64,000 nt of DNA from assembly GCA_010645155.1 (NCBI GenBank), contig CM021320.1:9562478-9626477 (forward strand), given 5' to 3'. Both the position numbers and the translations under genes were made by a program. This document shows positions 44,701 through 57,299 of this stretch, piece after piece; position 1 is the first letter of the stretch, and each line of letters opens with the position of its first letter. The notes beneath the pieces were generated by a model. It did not search any database and had not been told where the DNA came from. It saw only the letters and a list, made by a program, of their open reading frames with translations. The stretch is from Tigriopus japonicus. Its lineage: Eukaryota > Arthropoda > Copepoda > Harpacticoida > Harpacticidae.

Positions 44701-45246
44701 TTGAGCCCTGAGCTCAGCTTTTCCATTCCAAAGACGACGAAGAACCAAGGCCCAACAACGAACGACCCAAGCAACCAACAACAACAAAGATCCACGATCC
44801 TGTACATGTACACATCAAGGAATGGGTACGAGAAATATGGACCTCCCCCCCCCCTTGAATCTATGGATTTCGCGTTGTGGCCCACGCCTTTGGCCTTCCA
44901 GCAAAAGGAGAAGACCACGAGGAAGAAGGAAAAGGAGCACCGACGAACGACCAATGACCGAGGCGAAGGCTCAAGGCTTTGGAGTTCCATAGTGGCTAAG
45001 CTTTCATTCTGTCTGACACTTTTGAGACACCTTGGTGGTTCTCGTTCCCCCATCCTCGAGGAAGGAGAACTTGCGGAAAAGTGGCCCGGCCAGGAAATGA
45101 CGAATTTCGACAGAAAATATGGATATAATTCAATCTCCATAACTCTGACGAGCGAAAGGAATCATGCCGGGTGTTTTTTCCGACTGTTTTATGGTTTCGC
45201 ATGGCCTCGAAAACGAACCTTCTGTCACTTTTTGCGCGGCCATTAA
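44701..45246 (+). CDS. Unassigned long open frame, probably not coding
   Basis: About 181 codons open between stops, but the first codon is TTG; the first ATG lies about 35 codons in. The opposite strand is also open for 150 codons across 44688-45140. The translation has Gln- and Lys/Glu-rich low-complexity parts and no recognised domain. It is the longest host-like open frame outside the mub-like gene. Confidence 0.13.
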   Translation: MSPELSFSIPKTTKNQGPTTNDPSNQQQQRSTILYMYTSRNGYEKYGPPPPLESMDFALWPTPLAFQQKEKTTRKKEKEHRRTTNDRGEGSRLWSSIVAKLSFCLTLLRHLGGSRSPILEEGELAEKWPGQEMTNFDRKYGYNSISITLTSERNHAGCFFRLFYGFAWPRKRTFCHFLRGH

Positions 45247-46171
45247 TCTATTCAATATTTGGGAACACTCGGTGCGCCATTAGATTCCAACCGAAAAAAA
45301 GTACATTGGCTTATTGACAGAAAGCTGATGCATGGGCGGCCAGCTCTCGTCATCAAGTCGAAGAAGGAGAATTATTCGCCGAGATGATCAATTATCGACC
45401 AGAAATAGCCTTCCTTCTCCACTCAGGGGGGAGGGGGGATCTGCCTTTAGCCCCGACAGAAGCCATTAGAGGGAAAAGTTGCCAGAAAAAGCCGTTTCTC
45501 AGAGTCCGTCGAACTAGGTTACGTGTGGTAATACTATGAATCTAACATGGCGTCAGATGGGGGCTATTAGAGGAACTCCCGGCCATCTTGACAAAGGCCG
45601 GGCTCTCGGACGGTTTGATACAAGCGTGAGCACTCTGTGAGTACACGAAAACTCATTTCCCTTTCCTGATAAACTAACTAGATGTACAGTACAAGAACAC
45701 AAATCCAGCGCCGATCTCGATGGTTGCTCTAGTTCTCTGAGATCCACGAGGTGGGGATGATTGGCACACGGATTGAATGACGCATCAAAGCCCCTTTATC
45801 AACAAACATCGTCGTTGGAATCAACGCGCTAAGAGGGGGTTCCGCGTGATTTTGATATGTGCCTATATACAAGGTGGATGCAAGTTGTTAAGTATTTTTG
45901 GCACCAATGACTGAATGCATATTGCCCATCAATATCAATTCAATGCTTCATCCCATAAAAGGCGCATTAAATTGGTTTTTATAGCTTGAAAATTGGATCA
46001 CATGGTTGTTTGAATCATTTTGACCACTTTACGGCCAAAGAAAGTGCCAAGAAAACAAAGAACGATCATCAATCTTGAAATACATGGAGTGTATCAAAAC
46101 GAATGGAATTGGTTTAGCTCTGCTGGTTTTCGGAAAAAGGTGGGCCGTTCATGCATGTACTATACTACGTA

Positions 46172-46197
46172 CAGGGTGGCCCAGCGTAACTTAGAAT
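46172..46197 (+). repeat. Left terminal inverted repeat of the DD37D transposon
   Basis: Begins CAGGGTGGCCCAGCG; pairs with 47436-47461 with three mismatches. Confidence 0.93.
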
Positions 46198-46317
46198 GAT
46201 ATTTAAAGTTAAATTTCGTAGATTTAAATTAACCGGGTGTCCTGATTTTACAGCTGAATATGTAGATTAGAGCATCAGCCTCAATTTGAGATATTTTTTG
46301 TTTACATTGGTCGAGAT

Positions 46318-47337
46318 ATGGCTGAACAGGAACAAATTCGACAAAGAGTCCTGGATCTCCTCCACGCGCAAATTTCACCTAAGGAGATTGTGAAAATTGT
46401 AAATGTTTCCCTGGCCACGGTGTACAACACCAAGGCCAAGTTTAAGGCCACCGGCACCATCAAGCGGGTCCAAAGATCAGCTCCAATGAACAAGAAGCGG
46501 ACAAAGCCCTTTATCAAGAAAATAAAGGACAAGATTGATGAGGATCCCACCATCTCAATGCGGAAGCTCGCCAACTACAGCAATGTGAGCAAGAGCACCA
46601 TCCAGAGGGTTGTCAAGTTAGACTTGACCATGAAGTCGTATGCCAGGACTGTCAAGCACCTCCTTACTGCGTCCCAGAAGGAGAATAGATACCACAGGTG
46701 CAAGAAGATCCTGAACTGGTTGAGGACGAAGGAGAATGCGTCGAAGGTGAAGATCTTCACGGACAAGAAGCTCTTTACAGTCGATCAGACCAGCAACAGG
46801 CGCAATGACCGGATGATTGCCAAGAGTAGGGACCTCGTCCAACCTGTTATGCGAACCAAACATCCTGTTAAGGTCATGGCCTTTGGTCTAGTAGCCTCAG
46901 ACGGCAAGAGGTTCTTGCACTACTTCAAGGAGGACAAAAAGATTGGTGCTGCCGAGTACTACAGCCTCCTGAGGTACCACGTTTTGCCCTGGTTGAAGGC
47001 AAATTATCCCCAAAATGACTATGTTTTCATCCAAGACTCCGCCCCCGGACACAAGGCCATCAGAGTGCAGAAGTTCTTAGAGGCCCACTTCGCCGATTTC
47101 TGGCCAACGTCCTTCTTGCCCTCGTCATCCCCAGATCTTAATGTTCTGGACTATTCTGTGTGGAGCGTTGTGGACGCCAAGGCCTGCAAGACACCTCATG
47201 GTAGTGTGGAGGCGCTGAAGTGTTCCGTCACAAAAGCGTGGAACAACATGTCGGTGGACTACCTCCAGAAGTCCTGCCGAGCATTCCGAAGGCGTGTAGA
47301 GGCTGTGATTGAGGCAGAGGGGGGTCACATTGAATAA
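46318..47337 (+). CDS. Mariner-family DD37D transposase
   Basis: This 339-residue enzyme cuts and pastes its own element at TA sites. Residues about 7-45 form the first helix-turn-helix (IRQRVLDLLHAQISPKEI onward). A second is at about 62-105 (SMRKLANYSNVSKSTIQRVV). The DDE/D catalytic domain has D149 in KIFTDKK, D240 in VFIQDSAPGH and D278 in SSSPDLNVLDYSVW. There are 37 residues between the second and third aspartates. This DD37D spacing places it in the maT-like branch rather than classical mariner (DD34D) or Tc1 (DD34E). Length is normal for the family and there are no stops or frameshifts. The start ATG at 46318 follows 146 bp of 5' leader after the left end. Confidence 0.95.
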   Translation: MAEQEQIRQRVLDLLHAQISPKEIVKIVNVSLATVYNTKAKFKATGTIKRVQRSAPMNKKRTKPFIKKIKDKIDEDPTISMRKLANYSNVSKSTIQRVVKLDLTMKSYARTVKHLLTASQKENRYHRCKKILNWLRTKENASKVKIFTDKKLFTVDQTSNRRNDRMIAKSRDLVQPVMRTKHPVKVMAFGLVASDGKRFLHYFKEDKKIGAAEYYSLLRYHVLPWLKANYPQNDYVFIQDSAPGHKAIRVQKFLEAHFADFWPTSFLPSSSPDLNVLDYSVWSVVDAKACKTPHGSVEALKCSVTKAWNNMSVDYLQKSCRAFRRRVEAVIEAEGGHIE

Positions 47338-47435
47338 TTTATGTAAAAACATATCCGTGAACTTTCGGCCAAATAATAAGTTCCAGATTATAAGTCTACT
47401 ACTTACTACACGAGTTATTCTTGACGCAGGCAAAA

Positions 47436-47461
47436 ATTCTAATTTACGCTGGGACACCCGG
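47436..47461 (-). repeat. Right terminal inverted repeat of the DD37D transposon
   Basis: On the minus strand begins CCGGGTGTCCCAGCG; pairs with 46172-46197. Confidence 0.93.
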
Positions 47462-47463
47462 TA

Positions 47464-50400
47464 CACTACAACCATTCAAAGTTTCCTTAGTCCTTAAAAG
47501 TTAGGACCCTGGGACTTTTCTCAACTTTGGGTGTGACGTCAAGAACACACACAAACGAGTTATAGAAGAAATCAGAGCAGATGGAAATGGCAAAACAACT
47601 ATCGTTTCTCCCTTTGAAACCAGGAGGATCTGCCAAACGAGGAGGTAAACTTTTCGCTCTTTTCTTTCCCCCTTTCGCTCTACTACGTCGTACGTACTAT
47701 TTCTTGGTGGGTTTCTGAGCGTTTGTCTTAGTATTTTTGTTCCCCAAAAACACCAAGAATTTTCCCGAGCCGAACTACCAAAAAACTCCGTTTACTTGTA
47801 GTTGAAAGGGAATCTGTGTTAAAAGAAGACGAAGTAAACGAACTTGAGGATCCAGAAGGGCACCCACCTCTCATCTTCTTTCCTTGTTGGTGCTTTTGTT
47901 CCCAAATGTTCCAAGTACAAGCCAGTATTGTGCAATATTGGAAGTTGGTATAAAAAAAGTTCATTCGGAACAGAATCAGAGCATCGCTGCAATATCCTGT
48001 TTCGATCCAGACAAATGTAAAGAAATTTACAAGATCCAAAACACTCTCTCCGTGGAACCACCAACAACTTGTCTGAAGGAAATGCCGATGATTGAAATTC
48101 AAAATTCCCTAATTTTCATGTCAAATGGAAACGCGCCCTTGGAATCGTGAAGAATTGCTGAGTCAGCATGAATCAAGTCGTTTTCTTCTTCCTCCTCCTC
48201 ATCCCAAATATCTAGTACCCCCCTGTCGGCATTTTCAAGCCGTGATGCCATTGGGCCAATGTGATTAAGCTCGCCTTCTGTCACAATTCTGGCCTTTGCC
48301 CCTGAGGTGAACATCGATTAGTGAAGGACCGAAACGACCTCTTGCCAGTTCAATCGAAAAGCTATTGCGATGGTACTCTCTTTTCTGGTATGCTTGAAGG
48401 TCTTTTATGACTTCTTCCACTCTAATGTATGACGGAATTTGAGCCTCAACAAGTGAAAGAATGCTCCCCTGATGAGGGAATTATTGAATTTCAAACGGAT
48501 TAGAATTGATCGTGGACTAATTTCAAGAGGAGGTTCCTGTGGGTCAAATGGGAAGTGTCGTTCTTACCTTGGAAGGTGGAGCGTGAAAGCAATCGGCCGC
48601 CAATGACATTGGAGCAAGTGTGTAGCGGTGTCGGTGTCGTACCTGGATGTTCCACAAATCACAAGAAGCACAGGGCAATCAATCATAAACGGCCAATCAT
48701 TTGCGGCGAGCGAGCGTTTCGTGTCACAGCCAATTTCCACGCCTCCGGAAATCACAAACGACAAAACACTAATTCTTGGACTCTTTCGTTTTCGATGACG
48801 TACGCATGCACACACACAAAGCTCATGCACATTCAATGGCACGAGAGTATTGCTGCCTTGGGCAAGGATATTGGATGATATCACGTGGTTGGTTGTTGGT
48901 ATTGGTTTTCGTCTTGATATGTGTTATTGTGTTGGTTTTGGGTGGATGAAAGGTTGGTTGGTTGGTTGAGTGACTTGAGTGTTGGTGAGCGGAAGGACCA
49001 CAAAAATAACGAATCGGTATCAACTGTGTTGTCTGACGGACGAGCAGTAGGATCTGATTGGAACGATTGCTACCGGTGATGATGATGATGCTGAAGATGT
49101 TGATGTTGAGGATGGTTTGGTGGTTGGTTTGGGTGGGTGCCAGGTGGGTAGTGCTTGGGTTGAATGAATGGTTAACAGGGCAAGAATCTAGAAAACAGAG
49201 TCAAAAAATGTAGGTATGGTGTGTGAGTGTGAGTTGGGGGAAGGAAAAAATAAAGCAGCCTGTCAGCTCTTGGGCTTCCTTCTTTACTCTTTCATCAACA
49301 CGTTCTCAATACTACACAACGAACCAAAGAAGGAGGATGTGGAGGAGAAGGAAGAGAAAGAGGTGGTTCCTGGTGATAACACCCTTAACGTGGTATGGTG
49401 GGTGCTAGTCTGCTCAACACACACACAGTATGTACGTACAGAAGGACGTAGTTGGTGGCCGATGGCGCCGGTGAAACGAGAAGAGGAAGAGGGGTGGCGT
49501 GCCATCTTATTCCGTCACACGCACGCTATTCCGTTCTCCACTGGTTGGCTCTCCACAGTGATCCACGTTCCATGTTCCAAGTTTCATCTCCCTGCCTTGA
49601 GACGTGGAAGAAGAGGAAAGAAGCCCTCCAGGACAAGGACCAAGGAAGCGAGAACGAAAGAGCGTCCGTAAGCGAGAGAGTGAAGAAGAAGACATGATGT
49701 CAAGAGCTAGGGAAGACTATAATGACGAAACCATTGAAAGACTATATGTTCAAGGGGAATTTCTGGATTCAGGTGCGATGGTATTATTGAAAAGAGATCA
49801 AGGGTCAATGGCTCGTCATTGATTGGACAGAGATTTGCCGCTTGGATTTTGGATTTCAATTTAGCGAAAGATGGATTGGTCCCACTTTCAGACTTTCAGG
49901 TTTCCGGACTCGAGCGCAATGAACTGAACAACGTCTTGAGTATTTTACTGGACAGGTTGGTGAAGCCCTAGAATTCAAAGTAATCAGGACAAAAAGCATA
50001 TGATTGAGCTCAAAAAGCATTGATCAAGAGCAGTCAAGAGCAAATTGGGATTTAAACGGTCATTCATGTTGTTTCCTTTCAATTGTTGGCAACCCAGACT
50101 TTGTGATTTCTAGTCTCCCGTGTTCCCTTTGCTAGCTTCCATCCTTTTCGTTTTTGTTTGTAGATGGTCCCTTGTCCTATTCCCCTGTTCCCCTTCTACT
50201 TATTCTTCCTCTTTCTCTTCCTCTGGCTCGTGTCGTAGTAGTGGTTCTCCACTTGGTTCCGTTTGAACTGTTGTTCCACTGAGCGCCACGTTGATCTTGC
50301 GCCACTCTCACCAGGAGGGACCACTGGGATAAAAGGAGAAGAAGCGATAGCTCAACCAGGTTTGAACGCGCAAGGGGACACCCCGAAATCACTTAGCATG

Positions 50401-53400
50401 ATTCTTATGATTTCAAAATATTTTTTCTTGTCTTGGAAGTCAAATATTAAAAGTTAGTAACTTTTGGATTAAAGAGCTTAAAGACATCCGCTGAGCCTCT
50501 TAGGAGGCCTTCTATATTTTTAGAGTTACTTGTACTGATTTGGCATGACTTTTTTCCAATCCAACTTTGACCTTTTTAAGAGAAGTTTGTCCCACAGGGA
50601 GCAAGATAAATAAAATGTTGGTGGCAAGCCACATCGAACGATTGATGAAGGTGACGCACCAAAACGAACTCACCAAATGTAAGACACAATTGTGAATACT
50701 GGATACTAGATACTCAATTTTCTTAATAGACAAATTCAATTGGTCTTAAATATTTGTTTGGATTTACTACCGAAGGTGTGATGTCGTTTCTCTCTCCTTT
50801 AAAGTCTGGTCAATAAAATTGACAATTTCCTAAAAATAAAAATACCAAACACCATTTCAACACAATCCTCTAGTTGGATCAAAGTCATTTCTTGTGTGTA
50901 AATATTAATATGTAAGCCCGCACTTCTTAAGGTTTCCCGTGCAGCAACTAAGTAGCGTCCCCTTGGTGGACAAATGTCCGAGAATGTTTCCATTGAATGG
51001 GTGGATGCGAGGACGGATCGTGAAGAGGGGGGAGAGAAAAGAGGACCGCAGTGATGGGGCTTCAGAAGCCGATCTTTCTTTCTTTCTTTCTCTCTCTCTC
51101 TCTCCGCCACATTTCTGGACGGAATCCCGAGGCCGTGCATGCAAGTTAGTACGCCGTTGGTCGGCCTCTCCGTCAAAGCTGAACTTGACAGACTAAAAAC
51201 TCATAGATTTACCAACTCGAGCTTCACTTGGAATTCCTTTTCCTCGGCGCACTTTTTGTGGTAGCTAGGAGATCAGCTCTTGGTCGAAAATAGTTGGAAA
51301 TCCATCTCTATGGCAAATCTAGAATGAAGGATCGGATCGAGCAAACGAACGAACGATAGAAAGGAACGAGCGTTCCCAAGTGATATGCAGTCATGGGCAC
51401 TCATTTAAGTCGGATGTTAATTGTATCATTTTGGGATCGAGGACCTGGACCCCTCTGGTGGATCGTGGAAACAGCTTGGACACGCTTGAGGAGTTGTTGC
51501 CCTTCTATAAAGCCTGAGGAGAGGAACAGATGAAGGAAAATCAAGTGAGGCTGAAGGAAATCGAGAAAAGAGGAACAACTTGGAACAAGGAAGACAGGAT
51601 CTTGTCAGTAGCAGTCGCCTGTTGGTACATCTGGGACCACGGTGGAATTGGAGAGGAACCAATTACGCCAATCCACCTCGAGTCTACATAGAGATCAACG
51701 CCCTTGTGTTTTCTTTCATCTTGGCAATCATGCGTATGGTTGGTTTGGGGTTAGATTTGGTTTCAAGTTTTGAGTATACCACACTTCACGTCTTGTTAAC
51801 GTGTCGTCGTTTGTCAATTCCAAAAACCTCGTGAGTGCGTTCCCTTCCATTGAAGAGCCTTTTTCCATCACGAAAGCCGAGAAGAATGAAATTCTCGTTG
51901 CTATGACAGGGACTTACGGCCAGCATCATACAGCGGTCTTTTTTCTCCCCTTCTTGAGTCTTCTTCGTTCGTTCTCTTTGGGTCTAGCTAGCTTTCATTC
52001 AGTGGGTAGAGAGAGATGGGTGCACTTTTGAGAGTAAAGACAGGCAGGCACCTTTTATGGATTTTTAGCTTGGCCTCCCTCCGCTCACCACTTCCACCGA
52101 CAATCATCTGCTGAAGATGCAAACGTCGAGGGGGAAACCGGCAGTCGGTTTTGGAGTTGGTTTGCTTCAAAAGGTACCGAGTAAGCAGGCTCTTGAGCCA
52201 AGATTAATAAGTATTGGACTCACGAGGTAATATACAGTACAGAACAGGTCGGCTCAGTACACGATGCAGCAAGATAAGCTTCTCATAAACTTGGTTTCCA
52301 TTCTTCTTTTCCAGAAAATACTCTTTGAGCACGATGCTTGAGCTTTGTGGGGAGATGAGGTTTTGAAATAAATGGTACGTAGATGGTATTTGGAAGACGG
52401 TCAGACAAAGAAAGGCCGAAAGAAAAGAATAATAATCAGAAAAAAGAAGACCGGCTTGATGGGGCCAAGTGGCCTAATCCATGAAGAAAAGGGTAGTGAT
52501 TAAATCTGAGCGATTCTTCTCCCGGGTACTTATCTGGGTTAATTCATCGAGCTGCTTCTCTTGCATATCAATTCCCTTCTCTCTCTCTTTCTCGTGTGCG
52601 TATTTCCTTGATGCAAGGCCAAAGTTCTTCTTCAATGGTATTCATTTCATTTTCCATTGGTTCTCAGTGCGTGTGTGTGCATGCCAGTGTTCCACTAATC
52701 CATCTCCTAGACGCGATAGGAATGTGCGGAAACTTATGACTTAATCTTATCAACTTTGGAGCTCTTGATGGATCGCCATATATCCCTAACTGCCTTCTCA
52801 AGGAGCAAAGCAAAACCAGGCCTAATCCAAAAGAAGTTTCCGAGAAGAAGACGAACCATACCTCTACTGGACCATTCAGATCCTTGGGTAATGTGGTTGC
52901 TTTCATTACGTGGTCCAACTATTATCCATGGAACTAATTTCCCATTACCTACTCATAATCCCTGCTCAGAAATGGAACCTCATTACTGGGTCGAGCAGGA
53001 GAACACATCCATACAATTCAAGGGTCTACTAACTGACTGACTCGGCAGGTGGTTCTGTCAAATGTATGTATGTACGTAGTAAGTATGGATCAGTGTTGGT
53101 GCAGAAAGACATTCACTTGATGATCATTGTAGTGTCTCTGGGGGAGGGCTCTTTTCATCCGTCCTTTGAACGACCATCCATCATTTGGTGGTCCCGCCAG
53201 TGTCGAGAGGTCACACACACAAACGATTCACGCCTCAGACTCACCTACGGTAACATTCTCGTCGAGAAGATATTATATATCCTGGAGGGAGTCAACTTTT
53301 TTGCCCCAAAGAGGGATCCAATGGTGGATTATTGAGGGTTGAAGGTGGTACCTTGGTTAGGGATCGACCTCGAGTTTTACCAATAGAACATATTATGTTG
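47464..53400. other. Stretch without recognisable gene
   Basis: A 151-codon plus-strand frame (49216-49671) is Glu/Lys/Arg-rich at both ends and has no recognised domain. TTGG-rich tracts occur at 48880-48985 and 49080-49150. A CTTT/CT simple repeat lies at 51074-51104. No RNA gene or transposon was recognised. Confidence 0.5.
51074..51104. repeat. CTTT/CT compound microsatellite
   Basis: Three CTTT units run into about seven CT units. Confidence 0.9.
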
Positions 53401-53949
53401 GAGGAAGTTACCTCTTGAGAGATCATAAGACAGCAACGGCGAACCTTCTCGTTCAGGTTAACTTTTGATTACAAGCCGTGGTCCAGCATAATGAAAAGTA
53501 AAATAACACACAACTTTTTTATTTAATTTTTTTTTGCTGTTGGGCTGAATCATGGAGACAGGGTGCCACCAAAATTCAAGAACAATGACTTTTTTGTTTG
53601 ATTAAAAGCAACAATTTTCAATCAAAAAAGTGAATCAAAAAAACAAACAAAAAACAACTTTTCTACACAAAAAGCAAAATTTTTGGATAAAGTTTGAGCT
53701 TTACTTTTTTTTTTGTGCATGTTCAAAAGCTTGTGTCTTAATTCATATCTTTATCAGCAGCGTTAAAAAGTTGCATTCTAGATGGGCAAAGTGGACTTGG
53801 AATTGCTGGTTCTGTTATAGAAAAAGTTCAAAGCGAAACAAGTATTTGTGGGGGGATAAATGGGTGTTATCCCAAATTTATGAAACCCTCTTGTTTTTAT
53901 TCCTTTTCTCAATACACCTTATCCCATTCCTCAAAGTTGGCAAAGTATT

Positions 53950-54030
53950 AAAGTGTAAAAATTTAAATTATAAATTAAAATAAATTTATAAATTTATAAT
54001 ATAAATATAATTATAAATTTAAATTATATG
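53950..54030. repeat. Extremely AT-rich tract with inverted symmetry
   Basis: About 80 bp almost wholly A and T, with related blocks such as AAATTTAAATTATAAATT at the left and AATTATAAATTTAAATT at the right that can pair. Confidence 0.7.
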
Positions 54031-55485
54031 ACCTGAATAAATTCTAAATGATATGAATTATGAGTGACCCAAATGCAATTTTTTTGAAAATTTTTTTTAG
54101 GATTTTCACTTCTGATCATTTGACGAGATTGTTGTCTGAAGATGCGCAGGAAGCTCGTCTTGGCGACTCTTTGCTTCATCTTGTTCTTCTTCTTCTTTCC
54201 CATTCCGTCGATCTTTATTACTGTCAAATGGGTGGAAAGAGGCTAGTGAGAGTGTGACAGAGAATGAAGAGTGCCAGAGACTGTCTCACTCGACAGAGAA
54301 ACAACAGGAAAGGCAAAGAAATAGAAGCGAGCGAGAAAGAGACGGCAACCAATCGTGGTACAAAAGAGATCACTCGAAACACGCCGAAGGATGACAGAAG
54401 AAATAGGGTCCAAGATTGAAGAGCGCTGAAGTGGTTCAAAGGGGCCAAGTAACTGGTTGCGATCCTTCAGAAAGCGCTCGCGAATCGAAAGAAGCTCATG
54501 GGAAAGAAGCCTCAACTTGTTGGGCTCTTTTCAAGCTTCACGTCTTTTCCGTTGTTGTCACTACTAATGAACCAGGAAGTTCAAGTTAAAACAGAATTCG
54601 ATTTGGCAATAGATTCCGTGAAATCAGGCCAATACAAACCGTATGGTCATTGTTTACCAAAATGAAAAATACTCAATCCCTTATGTAGCCAAAAGCTTTT
54701 AATGGCTGGCCGGATTTTTCACATCTTGGTTTGTTGGGCTTTTTTTTAAGTTTCGCGCTAAAGCCGCAGTCGGCAGTGTCGAGTTGACGCTTCCTTTCTA
54801 TGAGCTTACTAGGTGGGGTGAAAAGTAACCTCCTTGACCGACAAAATGCAATGCTACTACAAAATATGCTCTTAGTGCTTTGTAGTCCGTTCATATTTAG
54901 GCCTACGTTTCAAATTTCAATAGATTATTGCCCTTCATTTTGTTTTGACAACTCATTGATGATGACGTGTTTGGCATCATGTCGAAAATGGATCAACACG
55001 GTTTTCGTTTGGTCTTAAAACATTACTTTTTAAGAAGAAAAATGGTGAAGGAAGCAAAAGAAAAGTTTAATAAATGTAAGGAGATAAAGACTACGTCAGA
55101 TCACACCATTAAATATTGGTGAAAGAAACATGTTTTAATTTCTGGAAAAAAACATGTCTTGATATTCAAATGTTGCTAAGGCACCATATTCATCCATCGG
55201 TACCATAGTTGCGCATACGCAAATGATACGCTACTACCAAATCTACACTTATTACGGAACTTTAACGCTAAACTTAATATCGAAGAGCTATTGGATTGTT
55301 GTTGTTTTTGGACGTTGATATTAGAACCAAGGGTTTGAAACCATCGTCAAAGCGAGAATCAGCGGCTTTTTTTCTTAGGCAGACCTATTCATTTATTTGA
55401 ACCAATATAATGTGGTGCCACTACTGTTGTGAAGTTGTGCACGTACAATGAATTAGTCACAGGGTTGCATCGGAGAAAAACCTGC

Positions 55486-55555
55486 CCGTTTTTTTCGGGT
55501 GGGTTTTTCGGACGGGTTTTTCGGATTTTTCGCTTCTGGGTTTTTCGGTTTTATT
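55486..55555. repeat. Degenerate GGGTTTTTCGG-type tandem repeat
   Basis: Four or five loose copies of a 13-16 bp unit, each with a G run, T run and TCGG. A similar inverted block lies at 58640-58700. Confidence 0.7.
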
Positions 55556-57015
55556 TTTATTTTTTTGGTTTCTTCGATATTATTATTCATAGTCTTAACT
55601 CTTCATATTATCTTCTTTATGTTGGACCACATTAGAATATGACAACTGAGTTTGTGACGATAAACGAGATAATAACTCGATTTTTCGCAAGAAGCAACAA
55701 CTTTTGGCATTTTTTTTGTCTCGATTTCTGAAGCATGTTAAAAAGACAAATTTGCGATGAAAACATTTGCCCAGAATTAAGACATATATTCGGCCAAATT
55801 TGGCATTTCTATGTCAACAAGTAACATTTTCAAATCAGAAAATGGCCACTTATGGGAGCAATTATCGTATCATATTACAAACCTGCTGCCGTTAGCAGTC
55901 CAGGCTTGCCAAACAATGGCTCGGTTTTCAAGGGTCAGATTTTCGAAAAATGTTGCATTTAAGGGCAATGGCATGGTTAACGTTTGTTGAAAAATGATGC
56001 AAAGTAATTTAAAAACAAAATGAGAAATTGGAAGCCTTCACTTAAAAAAAAATATTTGTTTTTGGTATAGTTGCCACAAGAATCTGGCCATCTTGTTATT
56101 CAATGTCGGGCATTTCTGATTCAAGAGTTCGGAAGAACCCTCTCAATTTATGTTGCGAAATTTTAGATAAAAGCAACAAATCATACTTTGTTGGCCAAAA
56201 AAGTCAATAATTGCTATTCTAACTTCAAGTTGTGCAAATGAGAAAGGAATTGTTGCAATTACCAACCCTAAATCTTTGTTTTAGCTACTCTTCACGCTTA
56301 TCAGAAGCACATGTCCTCCAAACTTATTTTTCCGCCAAAAATGATGACATCACTAGTAATTCCTGCTATTAGCAACTTTCCCCGCATTGAGCACAACTTT
56401 TAACAAAAATGAGCAACTTTATCCGTGCCCTATTTATAATATATCCTCATTACTAGAGTGCGTAGAAAAATTTACTGATTTTCACCAAAAATTCAAATTT
56501 AATTTACTCCAAAAAGGCCAAAAAATCAAAAAAAAAAATTCCCAAACTGTATCAAAAATGGTAATATTGAATTTAAAGTTGCATTTAGTCATTCTGGTGA
56601 TCATTCTTTGTAATTTAGCTACAACTCAGCACATTTAGTTATTTCTGGCTAAATATTAAGGCTTTATTTCTGGCATAGAAGAAATTTGAACTGAAGACAG
56701 ATGTGTTCAGCGTGTTCAACTGTTTAAGATCAAAAAGAGCTAATTACCTCAGTTTATGGGCAAAATTTGGAGCGAAAAGAGCTAATTTTTATAGAAAAAG
56801 AGTGAAAAAAACAGTTAAATTCAAAAAAGCTAAAACACTAATATAATCAATGTTTTTGACCTTACGTAATTAGCGGTGTCTTTAAGACATGGAAACATTG
56901 CTTTTTAGAGTTTTTTTTCTTGCTGTCTTAAAAACGGCCAAGAAAAAAGGTTGTTCTGCGAAGTGATGTCGGCTACTTGAAGCTTTTTGAATGTTACAGA
57001 TAGAGCAACGATAAT

Positions 57016-57024
57016 GAAAGACCT
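57016..57024. repeat. Left 9-bp target-site duplication of the foldback element
   Basis: GAAAGACCT, identical to 57858-57866. Confidence 0.85.
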
Positions 57025-57031
57025 GGTTCCA

Positions 57032-57299
57032 GGACAACTCGACCCAGCGGACAACTCGACCCAGGACAACTCGACCCAACGGACAACTCGACCCAGCGGA
57101 CAAGTCAACCCAACGGACAACCCGACCCAGGACAACTCGACCCAGTGGACAACTCGACCCAGCGGACAACTCGACCCAGCAGACAACTCGACCCAGCAGA
57201 CTACTCGACCCAGCAAATAACTCAACCCAGTGGATAACTCGACCCAGAGGACAACTTAACCTAATGAACAACTCGAGTCTGAAAACAACTAAACCCACT
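57032..57299 (+). repeat. Left arm: 16 tandem units of 17 bp
   Basis: Units run GGACAACTCGACCCAGC with variants; the 2nd and 6th units are 15 bp. The innermost units are the most diverged. The array is open in several frames because 17 is not a multiple of 3; it is not a gene. Confidence 0.95.

Larger units (their letters stand above)
28700..46171. other. Long stretch without recognisable gene
   Basis: 17.5 kb with no KH, kinase, protease, transposase or other domain I can recognise in any frame. Visible content: ACTC repeat at 30028-30045, AT-rich low-information sequence at 33.0-34.5 kb, a small AGTTAAAAACC repeat cluster at 38361-38420, and three unassigned open frames listed separately (33614-33985, 36613-37023, 44701-45246). 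It could be intergenic or a large 5' intron of the mub-like gene. Confidence 0.5.
46172..47461 (+). mobile_element. Apparently intact mariner-family (DD37D) transposon, 1,290 bp
   Basis: The terminal inverted repeats (46172-46197 and 47436-47461) match at 23 of 26 positions, and a TA dinucleotide lies on each side (46170-46171, 47462-47463), the standard mariner target duplication. A single uninterrupted transposase frame fills 79% of the length. Size, ends and gene order are all those of a full-length element. The intact frame and well-matched ends suggest a recent insertion. Confidence 0.95.

Noticed and set aside
49216..49671. 151-codon plus-strand frame with ATG
   Set aside because: Low-complexity Glu/Lys/Arg ends, no family resemblance, opposite strand also open. 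Not supported as a gene.
53565..53600. CAGGGTGCCACC, similar to transposon ends
   Set aside because: No partner end or target duplication could be found.
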